A stretch of DNA of 64,000 bases from Pseudomonas guangdongensis (GTDB lineage: Bacteria; Pseudomonadota; Gammaproteobacteria; Pseudomonadales; Pseudomonadaceae). The stretch spans positions 2,108,001 to 2,172,000 of the forward strand of contig NZ_LT629780.1 in assembly GCF_900105885.1 (NCBI RefSeq). Reading direction: 5' to 3'. The notes beneath the pieces were generated by a model, which saw only the letters and a list, made by a program, of their open reading frames with translations, did not search any database and had not been told where the DNA came from. Positions 1 through 13,158 of this stretch are shown here, in pieces. The position numbers and the translations under genes were made by a program. Every line of letters begins with the position of its first letter. Position 1 is the stretch's first letter.

Positions 1-36
1 ATCCCCTTCGAGTGTCGTGGTGTGGAGCCTGTGCAT
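1..36 (-). CDS. Possible 5' end of a gene running off the left edge
   Basis: Reading the minus strand, an ATG at 36-34 is preceded by GAGAGG six bases upstream, a good ribosome binding site, and the frame stays open to the window edge (12 codons, MHRLHTTTLEGD). About 160 bases without another gene separate it from the response regulator. Only a dozen codons are visible, so no family can be assigned; this could also be chance. Confidence 0.35.
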   Translation of the reverse strand, partial: MHRLHTTTLEGD

Positions 37-199
37 CGCAAACCTCTCGACGAGGTGGTTTGGTACATCCGAAAGGTGTCGGCAGCACTCAACGACAGTG
101 CGGCGTCTTTAGCCGCGCTTGAACCCTGCCTTGCGACTCTTTTAACAATTTTCTGGCGCGCGAAACTTACAGAAGCTTGCCGTGCCCCTGCGGCCAGGT

Positions 200-922
200 T
201 CAGCGCACCTGCAGGGCCAGGTTCAGGCGGTAGCCCTTGCCGCGCTCTGCGCGAATCGGGTTGCTCTGCGAGCCGTGCGCCCGCAGCCTGCCGCGCAGCC
301 GCGAGATCAGCACTTCGAGCTGGGCCTTGCCATAGATGTCGAGCGGCTTGCCCAGGCGTTCGAGCAGTTGCCAGCTTTCCAGGAAGTGCTCCGGCGCCAG
401 CGCCAGGGCATACAGCGCCTCGGCCTCCAGAGGGCGCAGGCTGAGCATGCCGTCGGGGGTGTGCAGCAGGGCGCCGGCGCGTTCGAGCACGAAGTCCGTG
501 GTGCATGCCGGGGCCGGCGGCGTCAGGCGGCGCGCCAGGGCGTCGATGGCGGCGCAGAGTTCGGCCGGTGCGGTGGGCTTGTTGAGGTAGAGGTCGGCGC
601 CCTGCCGATAGCCGGCGAGCCGGGCGTCGAGGCTGTGGCGGGCGCTGAGGATCACGATGCCGATGCCGGGCTGGATATGGCGCAGGCGCGCGGTCAGGCT
701 CAGGCCGTCCTCGCCCGGCAGGTTGAGATCGACCAGGGCAATGTCGAAATGGCTGCCGCTGGGCAGCTCGTAGACGGCCTCGGCGCTGTCGACCCCTTGC
801 GCCCGGTAGCCATGGCTGCACAGGGCCTCCACGGTGACTTCGCGCAGGGCCAGATGATCCTCGACCACCAGGACGCGCAGCGGCGTGGCGGGGTTCACGA
901 TGGGGGTGTGACGGGCAACCAT
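200..922 (-). CDS. OmpR/PhoB-type response regulator
   Basis: DNA-binding response regulator of 240 residues, predicted partner of the sensor kinase directly upstream. The receiver domain fills about residues 13-125: VLVVEDH supplies the acidic pocket, Asp65 in LVDLNLPG is the phospho-acceptor, and a later LNKP supplies the conserved Lys. The C-terminal third looks like a winged helix of the OmpR/PhoB type, ending in a typical ERGKGYRL segment. The gene overlaps the kinase end by 28 bases. I chose the ATG at 922 because GGAGG lies 13 bases upstream; a GTG at 898 that forms a GTGA overlap with the kinase stop is an equally credible start. Target genes cannot be deduced. Confidence 0.85.
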   Translation of the reverse strand: MVARHTPIVNPATPLRVLVVEDHLALREVTVEALCSHGYRAQGVDSAEAVYELPSGSHFDIALVDLNLPGEDGLSLTARLRHIQPGIGIVILSARHSLDARLAGYRQGADLYLNKPTAPAELCAAIDALARRLTPPAPACTTDFVLERAGALLHTPDGMLSLRPLEAEALYALALAPEHFLESWQLLERLGKPLDIYGKAQLEVLISRLRGRLRAHGSQSNPIRAERGKGYRLNLALQVR

Positions 923-2796
923 AGCTCGAAACAGGCCTCCGACGGGGTGGGCAGATAGCGCACGCGACCGCCCAGCAGGGCGCTCAGCTCGCGGACGATG
1001 TACAGCCCCAGCCCGGAGCCGGCGTAGGCGTGGGCTCCGGGGGCGCGGTAATACTTGTCGAACAGCCGCTCGGGATCGGGCGCGCCGGCGGCGCCGAGGC
1101 GGTTGCGGCAGCGCAGCAGCAGGCCGGCCTGGCCGTCCTCCCGCCGCGGCGCGAGGCTCAGGTGCAGGCGGGTGTCGGCGGGGGCGTACTTGAGGCCGTT
1201 GTCGATCAGGTTGTTGAGCAGGGTGCGCAGCAGCAGCGGCTCGCTGAGCAGGCCGGGGGTCGGCTGCAGGTCCAGTTCGATGCGCTCGGGCTGCGGCTGG
1301 CGCTCGCGCAGTTCGCCGAGCAGGGTGTCGAGCCGGCAGGGTTCGGGGCTGCGCAGCAACTGGCGGTCCTCGATGCGGCTGGTCAGGGCGCAACGCTCGA
1401 TCAGCGCGTTGATCTCGTCGATGGCCTGCTCGGCGTGGCGCTGCATGGCCGGCGAAGGGCTGGGCGTGCCCAGGTGCATGCGCAGCACCGCCAGCGGCGT
1501 CTTCAGTTCGTGGGTGAGCATGGCGAGGAAGCGGCGCTGCTGTTCGCGCTCCGCGCGCTCGTGGTCGGCCCGCGCCTGGGCGCGCTCGGCGGCGATGCAG
1601 GCGCCGACCTGGTCCTGCTCGATCTGGCGGATGCGCTGGCTGAGCAGCCACTGCATGGCCAGGAGGGTGCCGGCGCGGCCCAACTGGTAGCCGTGAATCA
1701 GCCAGAGCTGTCCGGGCAGCACGCCGAGCATGGTCAGCATGGCCGACAGGGTGCCGAGGATGGCCAGCAGATGGGCGGCGAGCAGCGGGTAGGCGCTGGG
1801 CCGCTGCTCGCGCCAGAGTTGCAGGCTGCGCCGCAGGCCGATGCCGAGCAGGACGAGGGCCAGCGGCATCAGCAGGTTCATGGCTTCCGCGTAGAGATCG
1901 AGGAAGGGCGCCGGCAGGGCCAGCAGGGCGAGGAGCGTGACGCTGCGATAGAGGCGCTCCATCCAGCGCGGCGCCTGATCCAGGTCGAGCGCCAGGCGGT
2001 AGAAGTGGGTGCCCGAGGCGAACACCAGCAACATGCCGATCGAGGTCCAGTGATGGCTCCAGAGCGGATCGGGGAGGAACGCGAACTCGCCGGGCAGGCC
2101 GTTGCTGCCGAGCAGCATGAACAGGGTGGCGCTCAGGTGCAGCAGGTAGGCGCGATAGAGCGGCTGGGTCTTCCACAGCCCGCTCCACAGATTGCCCAGC
2201 AGGCAGGCCAGCAGCAGCCCGAAGAACAGGCCCAGCCAGGCGTATTCGTGCCCGGAGGCTTCGAGGAAGCGCTCCGGCTCCCAGGCGTCGAGCGCGACCA
2301 CCGAACTGCTGCTGGTCTGCAGGCGCAGGTAGAGGGTGAGCGGGCGGTCGTCGCGCAGGGTCAGGCGGTGGACGAAGGCGCGGTGGCGCAGTTCGCGGCT
2401 GGCGTATGGCTGCAGGTCGCCGCTGTGGCGGACGTTGTAGCCGCCGCTGTCGGCGTTCGGCCAGTACAGCTGCAGGCTGTCCAGATAGGGCGGATTGATC
2501 TCCAGCAGCACGGGCCGCAGGCCTTCGGGGTTCGGCGCCGGCGGGATCAGGGTGAAGCGTAGCCAGTGTACCTGGCGGGTGTAGCCGGCCGAGAAGCCAT
2601 GGGGAGCCGGGCGGAAGTCGCCGGCGCGGGCCGGGTCGGCGACGCTGTCGATGGTTTCGCGACCGTCCGGATCGGCCAGTACCGCGAGATCGACGATGGC
2701 CGGCGCGGCGGCGGCCGGGAGCACGCCGGCCAGCCACAGGCAGAGCATCAGGCCGCAGAGCGCCAGGGGGCGCCAGGCGGGCGGGCGCCGGCTCAT
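895..2796 (-). CDS. 7TMR-DISM sensor histidine kinase
   Basis: Membrane histidine kinase of 633 residues. A signal peptide (about 1-31) is followed by a periplasmic 7TMR-DISM extracellular-2 type domain (GFSAGYTRQVHWLRF is characteristic), then about seven hydrophobic segments (roughly residues 190-390), a HisKA domain with phospho-acceptor His429 in MLTHELKTPLA, and an HATPase domain with an N box (NNLIDNGLKYAP) and GSGLGLYIV. DISM domains in this family are thought to sense small ligands, possibly carbohydrates; the ligand here is unknown. It is probably co-transcribed with the overlapping regulator. No clear Shine-Dalgarno precedes the ATG at 2796, but the signal peptide supports that start. 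Confidence 0.87.
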   Translation of the reverse strand: MSRRPPAWRPLALCGLMLCLWLAGVLPAAAAPAIVDLAVLADPDGRETIDSVADPARAGDFRPAPHGFSAGYTRQVHWLRFTLIPPAPNPEGLRPVLLEINPPYLDSLQLYWPNADSGGYNVRHSGDLQPYASRELRHRAFVHRLTLRDDRPLTLYLRLQTSSSSVVALDAWEPERFLEASGHEYAWLGLFFGLLLACLLGNLWSGLWKTQPLYRAYLLHLSATLFMLLGSNGLPGEFAFLPDPLWSHHWTSIGMLLVFASGTHFYRLALDLDQAPRWMERLYRSVTLLALLALPAPFLDLYAEAMNLLMPLALVLLGIGLRRSLQLWREQRPSAYPLLAAHLLAILGTLSAMLTMLGVLPGQLWLIHGYQLGRAGTLLAMQWLLSQRIRQIEQDQVGACIAAERAQARADHERAEREQQRRFLAMLTHELKTPLAVLRMHLGTPSPSPAMQRHAEQAIDEINALIERCALTSRIEDRQLLRSPEPCRLDTLLGELRERQPQPERIELDLQPTPGLLSEPLLLRTLLNNLIDNGLKYAPADTRLHLSLAPRREDGQAGLLLRCRNRLGAAGAPDPERLFDKYYRAPGAHAYAGSGLGLYIVRELSALLGGRVRYLPTPSEACFELWLPVTPPS

Positions 2797-3208
2797 GTGC
2801 CGCCGGTCCGGCGCCCGCGCAGCCGGCGCCTGGACGGGTGGCTGTCGGGCAGGACGCGGGCGGAAGGTGTGCGGTGGGGAGCGGAATGTGGCATGAGAAA
2901 GGGTGCGGGAGTGCCCATGTCAAGATTCCGTAGTCTGTGCGTTATTCGCTTTTGTTTTTATGTCTGGCGTCAAAGTAGCGTTTTTACATTACAAGCGCAG
3001 GTGCACGATGTCACGCCGATATCGCCGCGGCGGCCGCTCCCGATCCGCGCCGCGGCGCACAGGTCGGCCGCCGAGGGCTGTGCTAGACTGCCGCGCCCGC
3101 AAAACCCCTGACCGACGACCTCCGACGACCTCCGATGATCCCGCAGTCCGCCCCCGGCGCCTTCCTGCTGCCCCTCGTCCTCTGCCGCCTGTCGCGGAGC
3201 CTGTCGTC
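2797..3208. other. Divergent intergenic region between sensor kinase and smc
   Basis: No convincing gene. Bases 2945-2995 are distinctly AT-rich compared with the surroundings and probably hold the promoter of the leftward two-component genes. A TGC-TAGACT extended -10-like element at 3081-3089 could serve smc, giving a leader of about 110 bases; no good -35 goes with it. The smc frame is open upstream through much of this stretch, but that is just high-GC openness. Confidence 0.5.
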
Positions 3209-6200
3209 ATGCGCCTGAAATGCATCCGCCTGGCCGGGTTCAAGTCCTTCGTCGACCCCACCACGGTCAGCTTCCCGAGCAACATGGCGGCGGTGGTCGG
3301 CCCCAACGGTTGCGGCAAATCCAACATCATCGACGCCGTGCGCTGGGTGATGGGCGAGAGTTCGGCGAAGAACCTTCGCGGCGAGTCGATGACCGACGTG
3401 ATCTTCAACGGCTCCAACACCCGCAAGCCGGTCGGCCAGGCCTCCATCGAGCTGGTGTTCGACAATAGCGATGCCAGCCTGCTCGGCGAGTACGCCGCCT
3501 ACGGCGAAATCTCCATCCGCCGCCGGGTGACCCGCGACGGGCAGAACACCTATTTCCTCAACGGCACCAAGTGCCGTCGGCGCGACATCACCGACATCTT
3601 CCTCGGCACCGGCCTGGGGCCGCGTAGCTACTCGATCATCGAGCAGGGGATGATCTCCAAGCTGATCGAGGCCAAGCCCGAGGACCTGCGGAACTTCATC
3701 GAGGAAGCCGCGGGCATCTCCAAGTACAAGGAGCGCCGCCGCGAGACCGAGAACCGCATCCGCCGCACCCAGGAAAACCTCGAACGCCTGGCCGATCTGC
3801 GCCAGGAGCTGGAGCGCCAGCTCGAACGCCTGCAGCGCCAGGCCCAGGCCGCGGAGAAGTACCGCCAGTACAAGGCTGAGGAACGCCAGCTCAAGGCCGA
3901 GCTGGCGGCCCTGCGCTGGCTGGCGCTGGACGAACAGGCGCGCGCGCGGCAGGGTGTGATCGGCGATCAGGAAGTGGCCCTGGAGGCGCTGGTCGCCGAG
4001 CAGCGCAACGCCGACGCCAGCATCGAGCGCCTGCGCGACGGCCATCACGAGCTGGCGGAAACCTTCAACCAGGTGCAGGCGCGCTTCTATTCGGTGGGCG
4101 GCGACATCGCCCGCATCGAGCAGAGCATCCAGCATGGCCAGCAGCGCCTACGCCAGCTGCAGGACGACCTGCGCGAGGCCGAACAGGCCCGCGAGGAAAC
4201 CGCCCGGCACCTGCTAGGCGACCGCGACCTGCTGGCCAGCCTGGCCGAGGAGCTGGCCCAGCTCGACCCCGAGCAGGCGCTGGCCCAGGCTGCCGCCGAA
4301 GAGGGCGCTAGCGCGCTGGAAGAGGCGGAAACCGCCATGCACGCCTGGCAGGAGCAGTGGGACGCCTTCAACCAGCACAGCGCCGCGCCGCGCCGCCAGG
4401 CCGAGGTGCAGCAGGCACGCATCCAGCAGCTGGAGCAGAGCCTGGAGCGGCTGGTCGAGCGTCAGCGCCGGCTGGACGAGGAGCGCGGCCAGCTCGGCGC
4501 CGATCCGGCGGCGGCAGAAATGGAGCAGCTCGCCGAGCAGCTGGCCGAGGGCGAGCTGGCACTGGAAGAGCGTCAGGCCGCCGAGGGCCTGCGGGCCGAG
4601 CGCCTGCAGCAGCTGCGCGAGGCGCTGCAGCAGGCCGGTGGCGAGCAGCAGCAGGCTCAGGGCGAACTGCAGCGTCTGGCCGGACGTCTGGCCTCGCTGG
4701 AGGCGCTGCAGCAGGCGGCGCTCGATCCGGGCAGCGGCGCCGGCGAGTGGCTGCAGGCCCAGGGCCTGCAGGGTCGTCCGCGGCTGGCCGAGGGCCTGCG
4801 CGTCGAGCCGGGCTGGGAGCTGGCGGTGGAGACCGTGCTGGGCGCCGACCTGCAGGCGGTGCTGCTCGACGACTTCGCCGGCCTCGACTTGGCTGCCTTC
4901 GCGCAGGGCGAACTGCGCCTGGCCTGCCTGTCCGGGCGCGGCGACAGGGCGAGCGGCAGTCTGCTCGACAAGGTGCAGGCCGGCTGCGATCTGTCCCCCT
5001 GGCTGGCGCGGGTCTACCCGGCCGAGTCGCTGGAGGCCGCGCTGGCCGCCCGCGCGCGGCTGGGCGACGGCGAGAGCCTGATCAGCCGCGACGGTTACTG
5101 GGTCGGCCGGCATTTCCTGCGCGTGCGGCGCGGCGGCGAGGCGGACAGCGGCCTGCTGGCGCGCGCCCAGGAACTGGAGCGCCTCGGCGTCGAGCGCGAG
5201 GCGCGCGAAACCGCGCTGGCAGCGCTGGAGGAGCGACTGCAGGCGCTGCGCGACGAGCAGCAGGCCGAGGAACAGGCGCGCGAACTGCTGCGCCGGCAGA
5301 TCCACGACGACGGCCGGGCACTGGGCGAGCTGCGCGCCCGGCTTTCGGCCCTGCAGGCCCGCCACGAACAACTGGCCCTGCGCCGCCGCCGGCTCGACGA
5401 GGAGCTGGCCGAACTGGCCGAGCAGCGCGCCCTGGAAGTCGAGCAGCTCGGCGAGGCGCGCCTGTACCTGCAGGACGCGCTGGACGCCATGGCCAGCGAC
5501 AACGAGCGCCGCGAGGCGCTGCTGGCCGGGCGCGACGGCCTGCGCGAGCGCCTCGAACGGGTGCGCCAGGACAGTCGCCAGCACAAGGACCAGGCCCACC
5601 AGCTGGCGCTGCGCGTCGGCGCGCTGCGCGCCCAGCACGACTCCACCCGCCAGGCGCTGGAGCGCCTCGAACTGCAGGGCGCGCGGCTGGCCGAGCGCTG
5701 CGAACAGCTCAGCCTCAACCTGGAGGAGGGCGACGAGCCGCTGCAGGAACTGCGCCTGCGCCTGGAGGAGCTGCTGGAGCGGCGTCTGGCGGTCGATGAG
5801 GAAATGCGCCTGGCGCGCCTCGCCCTCGACGATGCCGACCGCGAGCTGCGCGACGCCGAGAAGCGCCGCGGCAGCGCCGAGCAGCAGGCGCAGCTGCTGC
5901 GTGGCCAGCTCGAACAGCAGCGCCTCGACTGGCAGACCCTCAGCGTGCGGCGCAAGACCCTCGAAGACCAGCTCGCCGAGGAGCAGCACGACCTGTCGGC
6001 GCTGCTCGCCAGCCTGGACCCGGCGGCCGGCGAGCGCGAGTGGGAAGCGCAGCTCGAACAGCTCGCCGTGCGCATCCAGCGTCTGGGGCCGATCAACCTG
6101 GCGGCCATCGACGAATACCAGCAGCAGTCCGAGCGCAAGCGCTACCTGGATGCGCAGAACGACGATCTGGTCGAGGCGCTGGAAACCCTGGAAAACGTCA

Positions 6201-6697
6201 TCCGCAAGATCGACAAGGAAACCCGCGCGCGCTTCAAGGACACCTTCGAGCAGATCAACGGCGGCCTGCAGGCGCTGTTCCCCAAGGTGTTCGGCGGCGG
6301 CCAGGCCTATCTGGAGCTGACCGGCGAGGACCTGCTCGATACCGGGGTGGCGATCATGGCCCGCCCGCCGGGCAAGAAGAACAGCACCATCCACTTGCTC
6401 TCCGGCGGCGAGAAGGCGCTGACCGCGCTGGCTCTGGTGTTCGCGATCTTCCAGCTCAACCCGGCGCCGTTCTGCATGCTCGACGAGGTGGATGCGCCGC
6501 TGGACGACGCCAACGTCGGCCGCTATGCGCGGCTCGTCAAGGAAATGTCGCAGAAGGTGCAGTTCATCTATATCACCCACAACAAGATCGCCATGGAAAT
6601 GGCCGATCAGTTGATGGGGGTAACCATGCACGAACCCGGGTGTTCGCGTCTGGTTGCCGTCAATGTCGAGGAAGCTGTGGCACTGGCGGAAGCTTGA
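3209..6697 (+). CDS. smc: Chromosome partition protein Smc
   Basis: SMC ATPase, 1162 residues, the usual length in Pseudomonas. The N-terminal head carries Walker A GPNGCGKSN at residues 31-39. Two very long coiled coils rich in Glu/Arg/Gln/Leu flank a hinge at roughly residues 520-640. The C-terminal head carries the signature LLSGGEKALTALAL and Walker B FCMLDEVDAPLDD. Smc dimers compact and segregate the chromosome, normally with ScpA/ScpB, which are not in this window. The start at 3209 (MRLKCIRLAGFKSF) is the family N-terminus; the open frame reaches further upstream but that part has no family resemblance. zipA follows after 150 bases, the common Pseudomonas order. Confidence 0.97.
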   Translation: MRLKCIRLAGFKSFVDPTTVSFPSNMAAVVGPNGCGKSNIIDAVRWVMGESSAKNLRGESMTDVIFNGSNTRKPVGQASIELVFDNSDASLLGEYAAYGEISIRRRVTRDGQNTYFLNGTKCRRRDITDIFLGTGLGPRSYSIIEQGMISKLIEAKPEDLRNFIEEAAGISKYKERRRETENRIRRTQENLERLADLRQELERQLERLQRQAQAAEKYRQYKAEERQLKAELAALRWLALDEQARARQGVIGDQEVALEALVAEQRNADASIERLRDGHHELAETFNQVQARFYSVGGDIARIEQSIQHGQQRLRQLQDDLREAEQAREETARHLLGDRDLLASLAEELAQLDPEQALAQAAAEEGASALEEAETAMHAWQEQWDAFNQHSAAPRRQAEVQQARIQQLEQSLERLVERQRRLDEERGQLGADPAAAEMEQLAEQLAEGELALEERQAAEGLRAERLQQLREALQQAGGEQQQAQGELQRLAGRLASLEALQQAALDPGSGAGEWLQAQGLQGRPRLAEGLRVEPGWELAVETVLGADLQAVLLDDFAGLDLAAFAQGELRLACLSGRGDRASGSLLDKVQAGCDLSPWLARVYPAESLEAALAARARLGDGESLISRDGYWVGRHFLRVRRGGEADSGLLARAQELERLGVEREARETALAALEERLQALRDEQQAEEQARELLRRQIHDDGRALGELRARLSALQARHEQLALRRRRLDEELAELAEQRALEVEQLGEARLYLQDALDAMASDNERREALLAGRDGLRERLERVRQDSRQHKDQAHQLALRVGALRAQHDSTRQALERLELQGARLAERCEQLSLNLEEGDEPLQELRLRLEELLERRLAVDEEMRLARLALDDADRELRDAEKRRGSAEQQAQLLRGQLEQQRLDWQTLSVRRKTLEDQLAEEQHDLSALLASLDPAAGEREWEAQLEQLAVRIQRLGPINLAAIDEYQQQSERKRYLDAQNDDLVEALETLENVIRKIDKETRARFKDTFEQINGGLQALFPKVFGGGQAYLELTGEDLLDTGVAIMARPPGKKNSTIHLLSGGEKALTALALVFAIFQLNPAPFCMLDEVDAPLDDANVGRYARLVKEMSQKVQFIYITHNKIAMEMADQLMGVTMHEPGCSRLVAVNVEEAVALAEA

Positions 6698-6847
6698 CGT
6701 CGCGGGCCGTGTATAGTTTGTGACGGCATGTTAATTTATGCGCCATTGCCAGCCTCATCGGTATATAAAAACCGGCACTTGCCGAGCAAAGTGGCTGAAC
6801 CAGTAATTGCTGTGCCCGGATTCTGAAATTAGGGGAAAGTGTCTTCC

Positions 6848-10142
<3,295 letters not shown>

Positions 10143-10321
10143 GTACGGGGGCCGGGCGGACGACGCGCGCAGCGCTCCTCCGCCAGAGGCGTGGGCCAGG
10201 CACCGGCGAGGTCGCCCACCCGACAGGTGGGGTGCGCGCACTGAGGCCCTGTCCGGCGATGCCGGCGCGGCGCGCGACGCCCTCGCCGCGATGGTTCGCG
10301 CCCATGGGCGCGCTCCGGTCC

Positions 10322-10349
10322 GGTAGACAAGGCCGCGCCCTTGTCTACC
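10322..10349. repeat. Perfect inverted repeat, REP-like hairpin
   Basis: GGTAGACAAGG at 10322-10332 and its exact complement at 10339-10349 enclose a six-base GC loop. It lacks a T tract, so a terminator role is unsupported. The shape resembles intergenic repeat hairpins found in Pseudomonas genomes; no second copy is visible in this window. Confidence 0.5.
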
Positions 10350-10405
10350 CTTCGCTCTACCCCGTGGGCCATCACCCGCAAGATGCCAGCCCGCCCGGAC
10401 CCGCG

Positions 10406-10411
10406 TATAAT
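10406..10411 (+). promoter_or_regulatory. Likely -10 element of prfB promoter
   Basis: A perfect TATAAT in an otherwise very GC-rich stretch, 42 bases before the prfB start. No good -35 is visible at the usual spacing, so the promoter may depend on upstream or extended elements. Confidence 0.45.
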
Positions 10412-10452
10412 CGCGCGCTTTTCCCACGTTCTTCCCGCGAGTGACGCCTGCC

Positions 10453-11548
10453 ATGGAAATCAATCCGATCCTGAACGCCATCAAGGACCTGACCGAACGC
10501 ACCCAGGCCATCAGGGGGTATCTTTGACTACGATCAGAAAGCTGATCGTCTGGTTGAAGTGAACCGCGAACTCGAAGACCCCAACGTCTGGAGCAATCCC
10601 GAGTACGCGCAGAACCTGGGGCGCGAGCGTTCGATGCTGGCGCAGATCGTCGAGACCCTGGACGAGCTGACCGGCGGTCTGGCCGATGCCGGCGACCTGC
10701 TCGACATGGCGGTCGAGGAGAACGACCAGGGCGCGGTGGACGACGTATCCGCCGAGGTCCAGCGCCTGCGCGAGAGCCTCGAAAAGCTCGAGTTCCGCCG
10801 CATGTTCAGCGGCGAGATGGACGCCAGCAACGCCTACCTGGACATCCAGGCCGGCTCCGGCGGCACCGAGGCCCAGGACTGGGCCAACATGCTGCTGCGC
10901 ATGTACCTGCGCTGGGCCGGCAAGCACGGTTTCGATGCCGAGATCGTCGAACTGACCGAGGGCGAAGTGGCCGGCATCAAGAGCGCCACCGTGCACGTGC
11001 GCGGCGAGTACGCCTTCGGCTGGCTGCGCACCGAGATCGGCGTGCACCGCCTGGTGCGCAAGAGTCCGTTCGACTCCGGCAACCGTCGCCACACCTCGTT
11101 CACCGCGGTGTTCGTCTCGCCGGAAATCGACGACAACATCGACATCGAGATCAACCCGGCCGACCTGCGCATCGACACCTACCGCTCCTCCGGCGCCGGT
11201 GGTCAGCACGTCAACACCACCGACTCGGCGGTGCGGATCACCCACATTCCCACCAACACCGTGGTGAGCTGCCAGAACGAGCGCTCCCAGCACGCCAACA
11301 AGGACCGCGCCTTCAAGATGCTGCGTGCCAAGCTGTACGAGCTGGAAATGCAGAAGCGCCGCGAGGCCTCCCAGGCGCTGGAAGACACCAAGTCGGACAT
11401 CGGCTGGGGTCACCAGATCCGCTCCTACGTGCTCGACCAGTCGCGGATCAAGGATCTGCGCACCGGCATCGAGGAAAGCAACTGCGACGCGGTGCTTGAC
11501 GGCGATCTCGACGAATTCATCGAGGCCAGCCTGAAGCAGGGTCTGTAA
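10453..11548 (+). CDS. prfB: Peptide chain release factor RF2 (programmed +1 frameshift)
   Basis: Class I release factor that reads UGA and UAA. The protein of 364 residues is encoded in two frames: 24 codons from the ATG at 10453 to CTT at 10522-10524, then a +1 shift past the in-frame TGA (10525-10527) and continuation with GAC at 10526. Both functional motifs are present: the SPF anticodon-like tripeptide in RKSPFDSG and the GGQ motif at residues 249-251, which triggers peptidyl-tRNA hydrolysis. lysS follows about 95 bases later, as in many gammaproteobacteria. Automatic calling would miss the first 24 codons and start at an internal GTG. Confidence 0.97.
10513..10527 (+). promoter_or_regulatory. 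prfB autoregulatory +1 frameshift site
   Basis: The internal Shine-Dalgarno-like AGGGGG (10513-10518) sits three bases before the slippery CTT, followed by TGA and then C. This is the classic RF2 feedback element: scarce RF2 lets the ribosome pause at UGA and slip forward, restoring RF2 synthesis. Confidence 0.97.
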
Positions 11549-11553
11549 TGCAT

Positions 11554-11580
11554 GGCGCTCCCGCCGCGGGCGGGAGCGCC
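11554..11580 (+). terminator. Perfect GC-rich stem-loop between prfB and lysS
   Basis: A 12-base-pair perfect stem (11554-11565 with 11569-11580) with a three-base loop, starting six bases after the prfB stop. No T run follows, so it may attenuate, protect the 3' end, or act as a weak terminator rather than a strong intrinsic one. Confidence 0.5.
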
Positions 11581-11642
11581 GGGTTCACCGCGCACATCCC
11601 GGATGTGGCGCAAGCCACGCCAAATTTGGAAAAACGACGACC

Positions 11643-13148
11643 ATGAGCGAACAACCGCTGAACGAGCACGCCCTTCACGAGGAAGAGAACAAGCTGATTG
11701 CCCAGCGCAAGGAAAAGCTTGCTGCCGTGCGCGAAAGCCAGGCGATTGCCTTCCCCAACGACTTCCGCCGCGACAGCCAGGCGGGCGAACTGCAGAAACA
11801 GTACGCCGAGGCCGGCAAGGAAGACCTGGAAGCGCAGCAGATCAAGGTCAGCGTGGCCGGGCGCATCATGCTCAATCGCGGCGCCTTCATGGTCATCCAG
11901 GACGGCAGCGGGCGCATCCAGCTGTACGTCAACCGCAAGACCCTGCCGGCCGAGACCCTCGAAGCGATCAAGCACTGGGACCTGGGCGATATCGTCGGCG
12001 TCAGCGGCGTGCTGGCCCGCTCCGGCAAGGGCGACCTGTACGTCGACATGCAGGACGCGCGCCTGCTGACCAAGGCGCTGCGTCCGCTGCCGGACAAGTT
12101 CCACGGCCTGACCGACACCGAGACCCGCTATCGCCAGCGCTACGTCGACCTGATCGTCAATGAGGAGGTGCGCGACACCTTCCGCGTGCGCTCCCAGGTG
12201 ATCGCCCACATCCGCCGCTTCCTCAGCGAGCGCGGTTTCCTCGAAGTGGAGACCCCGATGCTGCAGACCATCCCCGGCGGCGCGGCGGCCAAGCCCTTCG
12301 AGACCCACCACAACGCCCTGGACATGCAGATGTTCCTGCGCATCGCCCCGGAGCTGTACCTCAAGCGCCTGGTGGTCGGCGGCTTCGAGAAGGTCTTCGA
12401 GATCAACCGCAACTTCCGCAACGAAGGCGTGTCGACCCGGCACAACCCCGAGTTCACCATGCTCGAGTTCTACCACGCCTACGCCGACTACGAAGACAAC
12501 ATGGACCTCACCGAGGAGCTGTTCCGCGAGCTGGCCCAGGCGGTGCTCGGCACTACCGACGTGCCCTACGGCGACAAGGTGTTCCACTTCGGCGAGCCGT
12601 TCGCGCGCCTGTCGGTGTTCGACTCGATCCTCAAGTACAACCCGCAGATCAGCGCCGCCGACCTGCAGGACGTGGACAAGTGCCGCGAGCTGGCCAAGGC
12701 CGCCGGCGCCAAGGTGCTTGGCCACGAGGGCCTGGGCAAGTTGCAGGTGATGATTTTCGAGGAGCTGGTCGAGCACAAGCTGGAGCAGCCGACCTTCATC
12801 ACCCGCTATCCCTTCGAGGTGTCGCCGCTGGCGCGGCGCAACGACGAGGACCCGAGCGTCACCGACCGCTTCGAGCTGTTCATCGGCGGCCGCGAGATCG
12901 CCAACGCCTACTCCGAGCTGAACGATGCCGAGGACCAGGCCGAGCGCTTCCACGCCCAGGTGGCCGAGAAGGACGCCGGCGACGACGAGGCCATGCACTT
13001 CGACGCCGACTTCGTGCGCGCCCTGGAATACGGCATGCCGCCGACTGCCGGCGAGGGCATCGGCATCGACCGTCTGGTCATGCTGCTGACCGATTCGCCG
13101 TCGATCCGCGACGTGATCCTGTTCCCGCACATGCGCCCGCAACACTAA
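11643..13148 (+). CDS. lysS: Lysyl-tRNA synthetase, class II
   Basis: Charges tRNA-Lys. It has 501 residues, the normal length. An N-terminal helical extension leads to an OB-fold anticodon-binding domain (about 60-150, with [17 protein letters not shown]), then the class II catalytic core with motif 1 around [10 protein letters not shown], motif 2 [18 protein letters not shown] and motif 3 [13 protein letters not shown] near the C-terminus. It follows prfB, a conserved order, and ends just before a weak hairpin. Confidence 0.97.
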   Translation: MSEQPLNEHALHEEENKLIAQRKEKLAAVRESQAIAFPNDFRRDSQAGELQKQYAEAGKEDLEAQQIKVSVAGRIMLNRGAFMVIQDGSGRIQLYVNRKTLPAETLEAIKHWDLGDIVGVSGVLARSGKGDLYVDMQDARLLTKALRPLPDKFHGLTDTETRYRQRYVDLIVNEEVRDTFRVRSQVIAHIRRFLSERGFLEVETPMLQTIPGGAAAKPFETHHNALDMQMFLRIAPELYLKRLVVGGFEKVFEINRNFRNEGVSTRHNPEFTMLEFYHAYADYEDNMDLTEELFRELAQAVLGTTDVPYGDKVFHFGEPFARLSVFDSILKYNPQISAADLQDVDKCRELAKAAGAKVLGHEGLGKLQVMIFEELVEHKLEQPTFITRYPFEVSPLARRNDEDPSVTDRFELFIGGREIANAYSELNDAEDQAERFHAQVAEKDAGDDEAMHFDADFVRALEYGMPPTAGEGIGIDRLVMLLTDSPSIRDVILFPHMRPQH

Positions 13149-13158
13149 GCTGAGGCAA

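Larger units (their letters stand above)
10143..10452. other. Intergenic region ligA-prfB
   Basis: About 310 bases without a convincing gene. It contains a perfect 11-base-pair inverted repeat at 10322-10349, an imperfect GC-rich palindrome just before it (around 10290-10312), and a consensus-like -10 for prfB at 10406-10411. The left part (10143-10260) is GC-rich with no clear structure. Confidence 0.6.

Noticed and set aside
4214..6631. Long minus-strand open frame opposite smc, Leu/Gln/Ala-rich
   Set aside because: Composition mirrors the coiled-coil codons of smc on the other strand; no domain or ribosome site. The same reasoning removes similar antisense frames opposite ligA, lysS, recD, uvrB and topA.
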